Of a DNA stretch of 49,227 nt, positions 25,792 to 35,493 are shown in pieces. Below the pieces are notes generated by a model. The model did not search any database. It saw only the letters and a list, made by a program, of their open reading frames with translations, and was not told where the DNA came from. Within the stretch, counting starts at the first letter, position 1, and each line of letters opens with the position of its first letter. Location of the stretch: assembly GCA_934573945.1 (NCBI GenBank), contig CAKTMQ010000002.1, positions 1 to 49,227 on the forward strand. The letters run 5' to 3'. The stretch comes from an uncultured Oscillospiraceae bacterium. Its GTDB lineage: Bacteria; Bacillota; Clostridia; Oscillospirales; Oscillospiraceae. Made by a program: the position numbers and the translations under genes.

Positions 25792-28653
25792 TTATCGTCC
25801 TCCTTTGTTATTTGCGAGCTTCAGCAGCTCTTTTATGGAATAAATGCGGCTTTCCCGCAGAATTCCCCTCATGTCATCAAACAGCAGTCTGCCATCTGGC
25901 AAAATATCGCACAGATCCGGCAGATCCGCCAATATCTCCCCCCGCTCATTCAGCAGCATACCGTAGCGGCTGCCGCCGGCAGTCATATACTCGGCAACCA
26001 CATATTCTCCCGCCTGCGTGACATAAGTCAGATAATCCTGACTCTCCAGCTCACCCAGCCTTTTCCCGCTCTCCCGGTCATATACCTCCGGTGTGCCGTG
26101 AAGCGGCGAAATGATACGCAGACGGTCTGTCTCGAATTCTTCCAGCAGAGATTCATCCGGTTGCGCGCCAGCCGTTTCAGACACGACCCGACCATCTGCA
26201 GCAGAATAGCGCCGCACCAAGCCGTCGTAGTATATCACGTCCAGGAAGCATTCACCTTCCTCACGACGGTACTGCTGGTCGTATACCTGCTCTGCATTGG
26301 GGATCGTCGTCTCGCAAAGCAGCGTACCGTCTCGCTCATACAGCCGGAACGCATCATAGCGGAACAGCATGACCGTTTCGCCATCTGTGCTAAGGCGCGT
26401 CTCGCTGTGTATGAATGCAGGATCGTAAGCAAACACCTGGGCATCCGCATGATTTTCCAGCTTCACGATCCGGACATACGGCGTGCTATGTGAGGCGAAT
26501 GCCGCATAGCTGCCACGCAAACACACCAGATCCATATCGCTGTCGTCGGTGACCTCCGTAATGGCGGCGGCAGTGGCATCAAAAATCGTGCAGGAATTCC
26601 CCCAAGCTGCCACCGTGTAACCGTCACAAGAAAAGCCGGTTATATCTGCAGGCGTATAAGCCGCTTCCATTTGTTCGCCTGTTTCCGGATTCAGCTTGAC
26701 CAGCACATCGCCCGAGGCAGCAAAAATCCCCTGATCGTCCGCATATACATGGAACGGGATCGTCCCGGAAAAGTCACATGTCTGCTCCCATGTTCGGGTA
26801 TCCAGCACGGCAAGCAACGCACCGTCACTGCCGTTGGCAGCATAAGCGAAGTAATGTCCGAAAAAGCCTCCTTCGAAGTGTCCATAGGGAGACGCGTCAA
26901 AAATCACTGCCTGTGTGTCGCTATCCAGATCAAACACCGATAATGCGCCACCCGTAAGACTCACTGCCAGCCACCGGCCATCGGCGCTGAGTGTCAGCAA
27001 ATCGTCCTCCGGATCTATAAAGCTGTCATTGACGGGCTGGTCCTGATGCAAATCGTCAAAGCTGACACACCGCTTTACTGTGCCGCTCACCGCGTCATAC
27101 ACCACCGCCTGCGTATCGGCTTTATTGACGGCAGCGACAACAGCTCCATCCGCAGAGCAAGCTATAGCCGTGGCCGGTTCACCTGTCCACAGCTGTTCAC
27201 CCGTCTCTGCTGAGCAGGCCGTCAGGCCGTTTTCTCCGGCATAAAAAAGGCAACTGCCGCCAAACACAACATCTGCCTGTGCCGAAGCTGCTGCCCGCAG
27301 CTGCGCCAGCAGTGTGCCAGTCTCCATATCATAGAGCTGCACCTGTCCCTGTGTCAGTGCCGCCAGACGGGTGCCATCCTCCGACATCGCCAGCTTCAAC
27401 GTCTCGCTGGGCAGTGTCAGCAGCATATGAGCGCCAAAATGATCCGACAGATCATATACACCCAGTGCCTGCGTCAACGCCCGCTGCGCTTGCGCCGTGT
27501 AGGGAACCGCCAGCAGGCTTGTCTTCTGCGGCAATGCCTCCACGGCATACGCAAGCGCTTTCTCTGCATCGCCCCGGCGGTATGCGTCATTGGCATATTC
27601 CGCCAATACCAGCGCGTTTTTCATCTGGGCATTTTGCCGCAAACCAAACAGTGTTAATGCCCCGCCCAGCAGAAATACTGCACACAGCAGCACAATCGAC
27701 CGCCGCACGGTACGCTTATAGCGAATCGTACGCGAATCTCTTTCGTACAGGTGTTGAAAATCATACAGCATCTCTGCTGCCGATTGATAGCGCTTCCCCT
27801 GATCCGGCTCCATCGCCTTCAGCACGATAGCCGCTACTGCCGGGCTGACCAGCCCGGTCGGCGGTGCAGTAACTTCACGCGCATCCTGAGGCGGACGCTG
27901 TCCGGTCAGCAGATGGTACAATGTTGCGCCCAGGCTGTATATATCCGAGCGAACATTCAGCAAAACCGGTCGGCTGCTTCCAGATCGGCCACTGTCAGAA
28001 ACGCCTCCGGATGACGGAGATCTTGTCTGTCCGGAAGAAACCTGTGTCTCCACCATCTCCGTTACAATGGTGGCAGCCACGTCCACATTGCGAGTACGGC
28101 TGATGCCGGAATAGTCAATGCCATAGTGCTCCGGTGAAGCGTAACCCCGGCTGAAGCCCACCCGGACAGCACCCTCTTCCCCCAGCGCCAGCGCAATATT
28201 GAAATCAATCAGTTTAATGTCACCCTGCGGTGTCAGCATAATGTTCGCCGGTTTAATGTCACCATGCAAGATGCCGTGCGGAGGTCTTGTATGCAAATAT
28301 TGCAGTGCCTCCAACAGCTGGCATGCCCATTTGATCACCTGTGGCTGTGAAAAACGCTCTCCACACTTAAGGGGTTTATCCAGACTCTCCCCTTCCACAT
28401 AGTCGATCACAGTATAGACAACGCCGTTTTCCTCAATAAAATCATATACCTGCGGAATATATGTATGGCTGAGGTTCTTCAGCGCATCCACTTCACGGCG
28501 AAGAGCTTCCGGGCGTTTTGTCAGACTGCGTCTGTCCGCTTTCAGGACGACCAGCTTGTCCAGCCGAAGGTGTGTTGCCAAATAGACAACTCCACCGCCG
28601 CCGGAGCCAAGTTCTCTTATGATCTGATAGGTACCTGCAATAACCTGAGACAT
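25792..28653 (-). CDS. Transmembrane Ser/Thr kinase with WD40-like propeller ectodomain
   Basis: 953 residues. The kinase domain covers about 8-305, with LGSGGGGVVY, K38 (VVLKAD), HGDIKPANIM (HGD at 130-132 instead of HRD) and DFN (150-152) instead of DFG, then SPE (173-175). Asp and Lys needed for catalysis remain, so activity is possible. A Ser/Thr-rich insert of about 50 residues (182-232) follows the SPE. One transmembrane helix (about 318-338), a helical stretch and then a long repeat region (about 400-940, units such as VQLYDMETGTLLAQL) resembling a beta-propeller lie beyond. The C-terminus is predicted outside the cell. It starts 1 bp after the 55-residue membrane protein gene and ends 2 bp before the surface protein. 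Confidence 0.9.
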   Translation of the reverse strand: MSQVIAGTYQIIRELGSGGGGVVYLATHLRLDKLVVLKADRRSLTKRPEALRREVDALKNLSHTYIPQVYDFIEENGVVYTVIDYVEGESLDKPLKCGERFSQPQVIKWACQLLEALQYLHTRPPHGILHGDIKPANIMLTPQGDIKLIDFNIALALGEEGAVRVGFSRGYASPEHYGIDYSGISRTRNVDVAATIVTEMVETQVSSGQTRSPSSGGVSDSGRSGSSRPVLLNVRSDIYSLGATLYHLLTGQRPPQDAREVTAPPTGLVSPAVAAIVLKAMEPDQGKRYQSAAEMLYDFQHLYERDSRTIRYKRTVRRSIVLLCAVFLLGGALTLFGLRQNAQMKNALVLAEYANDAYRRGDAEKALAYAVEALPQKTSLLAVPYTAQAQRALTQALGVYDLSDHFGAHMLLTLPSETLKLAMSEDGTRLAALTQGQVQLYDMETGTLLAQLRAAASAQADVVFGGSCLFYAGENGLTACSAETGEQLWTGEPATAIACSADGAVVAAVNKADTQAVVYDAVSGTVKRCVSFDDLHQDQPVNDSFIDPEDDLLTLSADGRWLAVSLTGGALSVFDLDSDTQAVIFDASPYGHFEGGFFGHYFAYAANGSDGALLAVLDTRTWEQTCDFSGTIPFHVYADDQGIFAASGDVLVKLNPETGEQMEAAYTPADITGFSCDGYTVAAWGNSCTIFDATAAAITEVTDDSDMDLVCLRGSYAAFASHSTPYVRIVKLENHADAQVFAYDPAFIHSETRLSTDGETVMLFRYDAFRLYERDGTLLCETTIPNAEQVYDQQYRREEGECFLDVIYYDGLVRRYSAADGRVVSETAGAQPDESLLEEFETDRLRIISPLHGTPEVYDRESGKRLGELESQDYLTYVTQAGEYVVAEYMTAGGSRYGMLLNERGEILADLPDLCDILPDGRLLFDDMRGILRESRIYSIKELLKLANNKGGR

Positions 28654-28654
28654 A

Positions 28655-28822
28655 CTACCTCCTCAAGCCATCACCGCAAGCACCATATTCCGCTTCCAGC
28701 GCGGCCAGCAATCTTTTCTTTCTGCCTTTCAGGAGCAACAGCGTGACCAGTCCTCCCAGCAGTGCAAGCAGCATCAAAGATAACCCTATCTCCGTAAACA
28801 GGCGAATGGTCAAATCCGTCAT
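28655..28822 (-). CDS. 55-residue single-pass membrane protein
   Basis: Starts MTDLTIRLFTEIGLSL, has one transmembrane helix (about 12-31) and a basic stretch KGRKKR, then a short cytoplasmic-looking end. Its ATG overlaps the stop of the FHA gene (ATGA), and its stop lies 1 base from the kinase ATG. The kinase ribosome binding site (GAGGAGG) lies in its last codons. This packing marks it as a real, translationally coupled gene although it is very short. No family recognised. A different-frame open stretch (28671-28880) overlaps the FHA gene and is less likely. Confidence 0.75.
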   Translation of the reverse strand: MTDLTIRLFTEIGLSLMLLALLGGLVTLLLLKGRKKRLLAALEAEYGACGDGLRR

Positions 28823-30192
28823 ACGCTGCGTTCCTCCCAGATATAATCAGCACCACTGGTACCAAAAGATACCTTATCACCGCTTTGCAGGAGATGCGGA
28901 ACGTTCGGTGTCAAACGTTTGCCCTGTACAAAGGTGCCTGCACTGGAACTAAGATCCACAATGGTATAAGTGCCGTTTTCCTGTCGTTCAATAGCCGCAT
29001 GATGACGGCTGACCGCTTTGGTATTCTTTTCAAATTCAAAACTGGACTGCTTGTGCCCCACCGTTATATCATACCGGCCAACGGAAAAGATCTGATGCGG
29101 CTGGATCTCTATCCGGATCTCCTTCGGCAATGACGGATCACCGATCAGCCGCAGATGGGTCGTTTCAAGGCCCTCATCCAACATCGTTTCGCCGTCAAAT
29201 TCATCTGCGTCGGCGTAGCTCACCGCAGGCGTCTGCGCGACCAGCGGCGTATAGCAGGGCTTTTCCTTCTTCGCTGGAATATTTATAGCCGGGATCTCGC
29301 CCTGAGAATCATCCATATGATTCTCAGCCGTACCAAATCGCAGCTCCTTCTCTTCGGCTTTTGGTTCTTTCTTTCCAAAAAGACCGCCCCATCCTTTTTC
29401 CTTCTTTTCTTTTTTAGGTTTTTTCTCTTTTTTATCCGGTTTCTTTTCCTTTTTTCCGCCCTTCACATCAGCAAAGTTAATAACAATATCGTTCCCGTCC
29501 AGGCTCGGCTGTTTTGCTTCCTCCCGCATCACCGGTACCGATACACCTTTCGGCGCCGCCGCAGGTGCCGGAGATATAGGCTCCTGCATTACCGCCTCCT
29601 GTACCGGTCTTGCAGGCCGCTTCACCTCATTTATCTGCGGCTGCTGCACAGGCGCCAATTGTTTCGCACTGCTCAGCATCTGCAAAAATGTTTTCGGCTG
29701 GAACCCCTGCATGATGGATCTCAACACCTTATTCTCAATGCTCTGATCCATAACAGGGTTCTTATGAAACAAATCGATTACCATATTCTTCAAGTCATCG
29801 AATTGCATGCAGGGCTCCATAGCCGGAATATAAAGATAACTGATTTTTTTACCGCTCTTGTCCACATACAGATACTTTGTATCCAGCACAAAGGAAAAAG
29901 GATTTAAAAACCAATCACCACAGTCCAACAGCGGCTGCAGCAGCTGCTGCCAAAACGCAATATATTCATCTGCCGTTTTCTTGTTGAAAAAATATTGCAG
30001 CTTTGTGTATCGCTCCACTTCATAGGTGCATTCCACAAATCCATCTATCACGCGGTAATGAAACGGCACAACAAAGTCAGGCATATCGGCCTGCAGGGTA
30101 TAAAGAGCACTCTTGTCCAGCTGTCCCTCCGGGATCCGTACCGTCGTCATTGTCCCCGACAGGTCAATCCGCTCCTGAATCTCAAATCTCAT
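28819..30192 (-). CDS. FHA-domain protein with N-terminal DUF6382-like domain
   Basis: 457 residues, cytoplasmic. Residues 1 to about 175 resemble the DUF6382 domain seen with FHA in clostridial Tad loci. A long linker follows with a very Lys-rich stretch (about 246-282). The C-terminal FHA domain (about 365-450) has SVGRYDI, VSRHHA (394-399) and SSSAGTFVQG (415-424), the pThr-binding residues. Just before the FHA domain, DGETMLDEGLETTHL (about 333-347) holds threonines in acidic context. The ATG at 30190-30192 follows AAAAGGAGG; an earlier in-frame start (30237) would overlap the preceding gene. It is the expected reader of phospho-threonine marks made by the two kinases. Confidence 0.92.
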   Translation of the reverse strand: MRFEIQERIDLSGTMTTVRIPEGQLDKSALYTLQADMPDFVVPFHYRVIDGFVECTYEVERYTKLQYFFNKKTADEYIAFWQQLLQPLLDCGDWFLNPFSFVLDTKYLYVDKSGKKISYLYIPAMEPCMQFDDLKNMVIDLFHKNPVMDQSIENKVLRSIMQGFQPKTFLQMLSSAKQLAPVQQPQINEVKRPARPVQEAVMQEPISPAPAAAPKGVSVPVMREEAKQPSLDGNDIVINFADVKGGKKEKKPDKKEKKPKKEKKEKGWGGLFGKKEPKAEEKELRFGTAENHMDDSQGEIPAINIPAKKEKPCYTPLVAQTPAVSYADADEFDGETMLDEGLETTHLRLIGDPSLPKEIRIEIQPHQIFSVGRYDITVGHKQSSFEFEKNTKAVSRHHAAIERQENGTYTIVDLSSSAGTFVQGKRLTPNVPHLLQSGDKVSFGTSGADYIWEERSV

Positions 30193-31499
30193 ATGCCGAC
30201 CTCCTTTTGATATTCCACCAGTGTAATAAACCGCCAACCGTCCGCTGTTTTCACCGGGGCACTCCCATCAGAAAAGCTCTTTGCCTCCAAAAAATCTGCT
30301 GAAATCACCATTTTACCCGCTAAGCTGATATAGCCCCAATACCGACCCTTCTGAACTGCCGCCAGATGTTGTCCAAACGACAGAGCATCATCGAACTGAT
30401 AATTGATTTTTAATTCTCCTGCTGTATCAATGAAGCCCCATTTCCCGTTCTTTTTTACTGCAGCCCAGCCATCTGCAAACGGTCTTGCATCCTCATAGGT
30501 ATCTCCCAGCTGTTGACCCTTTACATAGAGCAGCACTTTATCCCCTAAACGAGCAAAGTACGCATCCTGTGCGCAGCATCGTCCCAGTTCATCCATAATC
30601 AACGCATCGTACTGCGGCTCAAGCTGCCACGTACTGCCATCCGGATCCATAAAGCCCCATTTCCCATTCTTTTTAGCTGGAATGAAGCCGTTGCTGTACA
30701 TTCCCATCTCCTCTACCAGCAGCTCGCCTATCGCAAAATCCCCGTTGGCTAACCGCCATCCTTCGCTTGTCTTTACGCCAATACGGTCATCATTCAGGTT
30801 CCCGAAGTCCGTGATCTCGGCATGCGAGAGCGCATAGCGATTATTGTCACTGTTAACTGCGGTGAAGGTCGTCCCCTTTTTTGTAATAGCAACTCCGCCA
30901 TAAGTACTGATTCGATCATATTCGCAGGGTATTACCACCGATCCATTTGCCGTTGCAAGTCCCCAGCGCCCGTCATTTTCTACCTGAATACCTCCGTTAC
31001 AAATCGCGGTGACATTCTGATAGGTATTGCGATTCATCTTATACAAATAGCGTTTTTCTTCATAAAACTGCCGCAACGTTTCACTGCCGGTTTTTTCAAT
31101 ACCTTCCCGAAGCGTTTCCAGTGCCTTACTGGCTTTATTATTGTCCAAATAATACTGTGCCGCCTCTTGAAACACCGCCGGGTCTGCGTTCTTCCTCGCC
31201 ATCTGCTTATCCAGCAGATCCGTATACTTCCTGCGGTACCCGCTCGTCTCCAACAGATTCAGATACACCGTCTTCAAGGCTTCTTCCGCCTCAAGTGTAT
31301 ATTTGGCATTGTAGCCAACCGCTTCTTCCAAGAAGGGCTGCGCCCTTACGTACGCTTTATCCTCCAGATAAACCTGTGCTTTTTCAAGCAGGTCAGCCTG
31401 CTTTCTGGCGTCCGATTTGCTGGTAACCGCCGCCAGCCAAGCAACCAGTATCAACACGATACAGGCAATTGTTAACAATATCTTTTGTGTGCGCTTCAT
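30189..31499 (-). CDS. Membrane-anchored WG-repeat protein
   Basis: 436 residues. One N-terminal transmembrane helix (about 8-27), an alpha-helical TPR-like region (about 35-150), then WG repeats: NGKWGFMDPDG, NGKWGFIDTAG, KGRYWGYISLAG, which form a propeller-like or repeat-binding domain. It is probably outside the cell and held by the N-terminal anchor. The stop overlaps the start of the FHA gene (ATGA). WG-repeat proteins often accompany Ser/Thr kinases in Firmicutes; a sensor or scaffold role is inferred. Confidence 0.85.
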   Translation of the reverse strand: MKRTQKILLTIACIVLILVAWLAAVTSKSDARKQADLLEKAQVYLEDKAYVRAQPFLEEAVGYNAKYTLEAEEALKTVYLNLLETSGYRRKYTDLLDKQMARKNADPAVFQEAAQYYLDNNKASKALETLREGIEKTGSETLRQFYEEKRYLYKMNRNTYQNVTAICNGGIQVENDGRWGLATANGSVVIPCEYDRISTYGGVAITKKGTTFTAVNSDNNRYALSHAEITDFGNLNDDRIGVKTSEGWRLANGDFAIGELLVEEMGMYSNGFIPAKKNGKWGFMDPDGSTWQLEPQYDALIMDELGRCCAQDAYFARLGDKVLLYVKGQQLGDTYEDARPFADGWAAVKKNGKWGFIDTAGELKINYQFDDALSFGQHLAAVQKGRYWGYISLAGKMVISADFLEAKSFSDGSAPVKTADGWRFITLVEYQKEVGI

Positions 31500-31512
31500 G
31501 CATCCGCCTCCT

Positions 31513-32061
31513 CTATTGGATATATACCGTCAGCAGTATGCCGACATACAGGAATGGTACCAACGGGATCGTATCCTTTTTCCCCAGCTTCTTTGTTGCA
31601 ATCAGGATCAGTCCTACAATTGAAGCCAAAACCGCCCCCCACAGCATCGCCGGAAAAACCCCATTCATACCTAAATAGAGCCCTGCCGCCGCCATGAACT
31701 TTACATCGCCGCCGCCCAATCCTTTTCGGCTGATCAAATACACCAGAAGAAACAGAATTCCCGCTATCAGAAAACCCAACGCACCACTGAGCGCTGCTGC
31801 CAATGCCTGTTCCGTATGATAAAACAGCTGCGGAACCAGCAGGATCAACCAAGCTGCCAGCATTGCCAGCACCAGACTATTGCTTACTCTTTTTTTCTTA
31901 AAATCGCTCCATGCCGCAGCATAGCCAAAAACCAGAAGCAATGCTCGCAAGAGCAGCACATATGCGTTCAACTCACCATTTTTCAATAATAGCAGCAGAC
32001 CGACTACCAAAGGAATTCCCAGATAGGGGAGCCAATGTTTATATTCCGGTATTTTTTTCAC
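31513..32061 (-). CDS. tadV: Prepilin peptidase (A24 family, TadV/CpaA-type)
   Basis: 182 residues with about six hydrophobic segments. The two catalytic aspartates are seen in AAWSDFKKKRVSN and GLGGGDVKFMAA, the A24 hallmark. It lacks the N-terminal methylase domain, as usual for Tad loci. The start is GTG, overlapping the stop of the TadE-like gene upstream (GTGA). It would process the Flp-like pilin and the pseudopilins encoded upstream. Confidence 0.92.
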   Translation of the reverse strand: MKKIPEYKHWLPYLGIPLVVGLLLLLKNGELNAYVLLLRALLLVFGYAAAWSDFKKKRVSNSLVLAMLAAWLILLVPQLFYHTEQALAAALSGALGFLIAGILFLLVYLISRKGLGGGDVKFMAAAGLYLGMNGVFPAMLWGAVLASIVGLILIATKKLGKKDTIPLVPFLYVGILLTVYIQ

Positions 32062-32825
32062 TTTTTATATCCCTCTCCCAGTCCGCTTAGCCAGGCTTTT
32101 GTCAAAACCTCCTGTGTAATGTGCAGCTTCGGCTCCGCAAACGGAATCAGCAATGCTCCAAATGTATAGTCCACATCGTACTGCACAACAATCCTAACAT
32201 CACCTTCACTCGTGAGTAATGTGCTGTTCCCACCGCTATTGACATTGCGGTCAAAAATCTTGAACCTGTAAAAATCCAAGCCCTCCAAACCGCCGAGCAC
32301 CCGGTACGTCTTGAGATATTCATCCCCACTGACACCGCCGTTTGACAGATAGTGCCCTACCAGTGGGCGAATGATCTGTTCAAATGCAGCGCTCTTTGCT
32401 TCGCCCAAAGCACAGTTCATCAAATCCTGCACCACCGCTTTTGGATCAGAAGCCGCTGCATCGACCCAGCCCTTAGCCTGTTCAACAGCTGCCTGCCCGT
32501 GTGTTCCCAGTTCACTGGGGCAAAGATTCTCAATCGCATCAATCACCCCATTGATACTGCTCTTCATCTCATCGACCTCACCGCGAACCGCATCTGCCTT
32601 AGCCGCATTGTTCATCATATGTTCTGCCACACCAGTCACTTCCAGCGTATAACTGTACATCGACAGCATTTCTGCCGCTTGTGTGATCGCATAATGTATA
32701 CGGGTCTGTATGGTCACGATATTGATGATACTGAGGATCGACACGATCAGCAGGACAAACAGCATAAAACTGCATACAGTCTCTACTACGATATAACCGT
32801 TTTCATCCCGGTATACACGCCGCAT
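32058..32825 (-). CDS. TadE/TadF-type pseudopilin
   Basis: 255 residues. The N-terminus DENGYIVVETVCSFMLF has a class III signal: glycine, then YIVVE with Glu at +5, then a hydrophobic helix. A soluble outer domain follows. This fits TadE/F minor pilins of the Tad machine. It follows the large TadG-like gene by 1 bp. Specific function within the pilus unknown. Confidence 0.85.
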   Translation of the reverse strand: MRRVYRDENGYIVVETVCSFMLFVLLIVSILSIINIVTIQTRIHYAITQAAEMLSMYSYTLEVTGVAEHMMNNAAKADAVRGEVDEMKSSINGVIDAIENLCPSELGTHGQAAVEQAKGWVDAAASDPKAVVQDLMNCALGEAKSAAFEQIIRPLVGHYLSNGGVSGDEYLKTYRVLGGLEGLDFYRFKIFDRNVNSGGNSTLLTSEGDVRIVVQYDVDYTFGALLIPFAEPKLHITQEVLTKAWLSGLGEGYKK

Positions 32826-32826
32826 A

Positions 32827-35484
32827 TCAATACCCCCTGTAATCTGTCACCGCAATCTCCAGCATCCCCGGCGGGATTTTTCCATTGACCCCCTGCCGGG
32901 CAAAAGGCATCGACAGAAACAGCATCTTCAGTTCCAATGTCGTCGTCAAGCTAAAATCTGTTACAGCCTCGCGCATTTGAAACATCTCCGCCGCTTTCAT
33001 GGCTGCTTCTCTTTTTGTATGGTCTTCTCCTTGGCCGCCGATGTTCTCTTTTTTATTGGTCACATTCATCTCAATCAGGTTTGCTGTACGTTGCGCCAAT
33101 ACATCTCCATCGATCAGCAGCAGAAACAGGCGCATATAATCCTTGTACCCCATGCCATTACGATCATCGTCGGATTCCTCCTTGATCGTCAATGTTGCCT
33201 TTTTGATCCCGGATGCTCCTGACCTGATAAGCCCCAAAATACTGAAGCGCCAACCGTTATCCGTGTCATTTTTGTGATCGCCCTGTTTATACAGAGAGAC
33301 TTTTGCACCGCCCTTCAGCCGGCCTACATCCAAAGCTGACTCCGCCAACGCCAATGCCAGACGTCCCAACTCACCGGCCACCGTCGCAAACGGCCCTGCC
33401 CACGACAAGGCACCCTTGATCGCCATGACAGAATCCTTTACCGATGGAATCGAAAAGGATGCCACATAATTGAACACAAAGCGAACCAGAAAAATTAATC
33501 CGGCCACAGACTTCAGATTATTGATGGCATTGGCACGATCTCCATGAAACAGATATTCCATCTCTGACTGATAGTAGTAATTCACATCAATTCCCAGTGG
33601 AATGCCGTTCATATTGATCTCCGGTATACTCTTGCCATCTTCATCCTTATTGCTGTCGCCCTTTCCAGTCGCATAACAGGAAAACATCTCCGAGTCATAC
33701 GTCAGCAGCAGGATCTTATTCACAGCTGACTCCATACCCTCACCAATTCGTGTCAGGATACTGTCGCTCATGGCGTCATTGATCGCCCCCGGATCATCTC
33801 CCCAATCCTTTTTATCTATGAAATCCGAAGTGTCCTCTTCCCAATCGGGCGCAGCAGATGCGCCCTTATTCTCAAAGACATAGGCGCCCTCCGGCTCATA
33901 GAGGAATATGTCTTTCAATTTTCCCTGCACTGTACTGATCAGCTTTTTTAAGGCACCTTTATAGGAGTCTCTGTTATTGAGATTTTCGCCGCCGTACAGC
34001 TCTTGCAGCTTGTCATAAAATTCCTTGTTATGCGTCCCTGTAAATTCCTGAAACAGTTTAAATGTACCAAGCGTAGAATACGTGATCGGATCCACTGTCC
34101 GCAGCCGTTCCAGATCATCTCCGGCGCTCTCATCCATGTGCAATTGCTGCGCCAGATCATAGGTAATCTGACTATTGCGCAGCTTATCGATCAAGCTCTC
34201 AAAAGTACAATAGAAATCATATCCCAAATTGGGATCCCCGTATTTGATGTCATCTTCCAGCTGTCTAAGATTTTCCTGAATCTGCGGTTTATCATGCTCC
34301 ATCATTGCGTTGGCCATTGCTGTCAGATCATATTGCAGCAGATCCCGGTAGCTGTCCAGCGTGGACTTTTGGGTATCCGGATCCTTTTCGGTCATCCCGG
34401 TACGCAGCTGTTCTGAACAGCCGCTCCCGTTCAGATCGCTCTCCAAATTATCCACCATGCGCCGAAGCTCTTCCTTCTTTTCATCCGCTTTTTCGCAGAG
34501 AGTCCGAAGTGCCTCGAGACTGTTTTTAGAACCGGAAATATAGTCCTTCAGCGCAGACTTGCTTTTCCCGATAGATGCATTTAATCCAGATGTATTAAAG
34601 TTATTTACCCAATACCCCTTCTGATATTCGTCCTCCTCATCATAATAACCCATTATCCACCCGCCATGGACGGTACCGCCTGTAATCAAGGCTTTTACAT
34701 TGCTCCAGTAGCCGTTATAAGCTCTTTGCCGGTCTGCCTTTTTATTTTCGTCATCTTCCAGATGATACAGCTTCCGCTGGTTTGCCATATTCTGAATAGA
34801 TGTCTCTATATCCATCATGGTGCCGGCCTTACCACAAATAAAACTGTTAATGGATTCATAGGCAGAATCCTCTCTTTTTCCTGCTTTATTCACTTCATTG
34901 ATGCACTCATAGATCTGCTTATAGAGCTTATCGATCTCCTCTACCTTTTCATCAATGTCCATCTTCTGCTTCACGATCCTTGCATCCTGCTGTATTTTTT
35001 CAAAGGCGTCCAACGCCGCTATGATTTCTTCCACAATAATTACCGGGGCGCGATATTTGGCGTACTCCTCAATCTGCCTGCGCAGCACAGCTGTATTGGC
35101 AAGATTTTTATCCTTTGCCGGCTGGACATCCCCAGCATGTACAACCGAACCATAAAACAACTGAAATGTACCCAGACCCGTATCCTTTGCTTCTTTCCCC
35201 TCCAGCGCAGCTTTGACATACTGCTCCACCATACCAGAAAATGCCGAATCCGTTGTCATCATGCCAAAGAGTCCATACAGATCCTGCAGCATAGCATCAT
35301 AGCTGGCCAGCAGAGAATTTGCCGCCAGCTGGTTTGCATCCTGTGCAATGCTTTTTGCCGCATAGGCACGCGTCAGATCCACGCCAGTACCGCTGATCAA
35401 AACTGCCGGGATCAACAGCAGCGTTACCAGTACCGTGACTGCACCCGCACAATCTCTTTTTATTTTTTTCAGAAACTTTCTCAT
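32827..35484 (-). CDS. Large TadG-like pilus protein (DUF5702-like)
   Basis: 885 residues. An N-terminal hydrophobic helix (about 14-36) after KKIKRDCAGAVTV is of TadG style, followed by LTRAYAAKSIAQDANQLAANSLLA. The rest is a long, helix-rich outer region with likely coiled coils. It resembles the DUF5702 proteins found in clostridial Tad loci. No Glu at +5 of the helix. It may anchor the pilus base in the thick wall; inference. It starts 9 bp after the TadE gene. Confidence 0.8.
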   Translation of the reverse strand: MRKFLKKIKRDCAGAVTVLVTLLLIPAVLISGTGVDLTRAYAAKSIAQDANQLAANSLLASYDAMLQDLYGLFGMMTTDSAFSGMVEQYVKAALEGKEAKDTGLGTFQLFYGSVVHAGDVQPAKDKNLANTAVLRRQIEEYAKYRAPVIIVEEIIAALDAFEKIQQDARIVKQKMDIDEKVEEIDKLYKQIYECINEVNKAGKREDSAYESINSFICGKAGTMMDIETSIQNMANQRKLYHLEDDENKKADRQRAYNGYWSNVKALITGGTVHGGWIMGYYDEEDEYQKGYWVNNFNTSGLNASIGKSKSALKDYISGSKNSLEALRTLCEKADEKKEELRRMVDNLESDLNGSGCSEQLRTGMTEKDPDTQKSTLDSYRDLLQYDLTAMANAMMEHDKPQIQENLRQLEDDIKYGDPNLGYDFYCTFESLIDKLRNSQITYDLAQQLHMDESAGDDLERLRTVDPITYSTLGTFKLFQEFTGTHNKEFYDKLQELYGGENLNNRDSYKGALKKLISTVQGKLKDIFLYEPEGAYVFENKGASAAPDWEEDTSDFIDKKDWGDDPGAINDAMSDSILTRIGEGMESAVNKILLLTYDSEMFSCYATGKGDSNKDEDGKSIPEINMNGIPLGIDVNYYYQSEMEYLFHGDRANAINNLKSVAGLIFLVRFVFNYVASFSIPSVKDSVMAIKGALSWAGPFATVAGELGRLALALAESALDVGRLKGGAKVSLYKQGDHKNDTDNGWRFSILGLIRSGASGIKKATLTIKEESDDDRNGMGYKDYMRLFLLLIDGDVLAQRTANLIEMNVTNKKENIGGQGEDHTKREAAMKAAEMFQMREAVTDFSLTTTLELKMLFLSMPFARQGVNGKIPPGMLEIAVTDYRGY

Positions 35485-35493
35485 AATCCCATC

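Noticed and set aside
28671..28880. 69-residue frame overlapping the end of the FHA gene
   Set aside because: It overlaps the FHA coding end by about 60 bases in another frame. The 55-residue frame at 28655-28822 fits the gene spacing and has a proper membrane helix.
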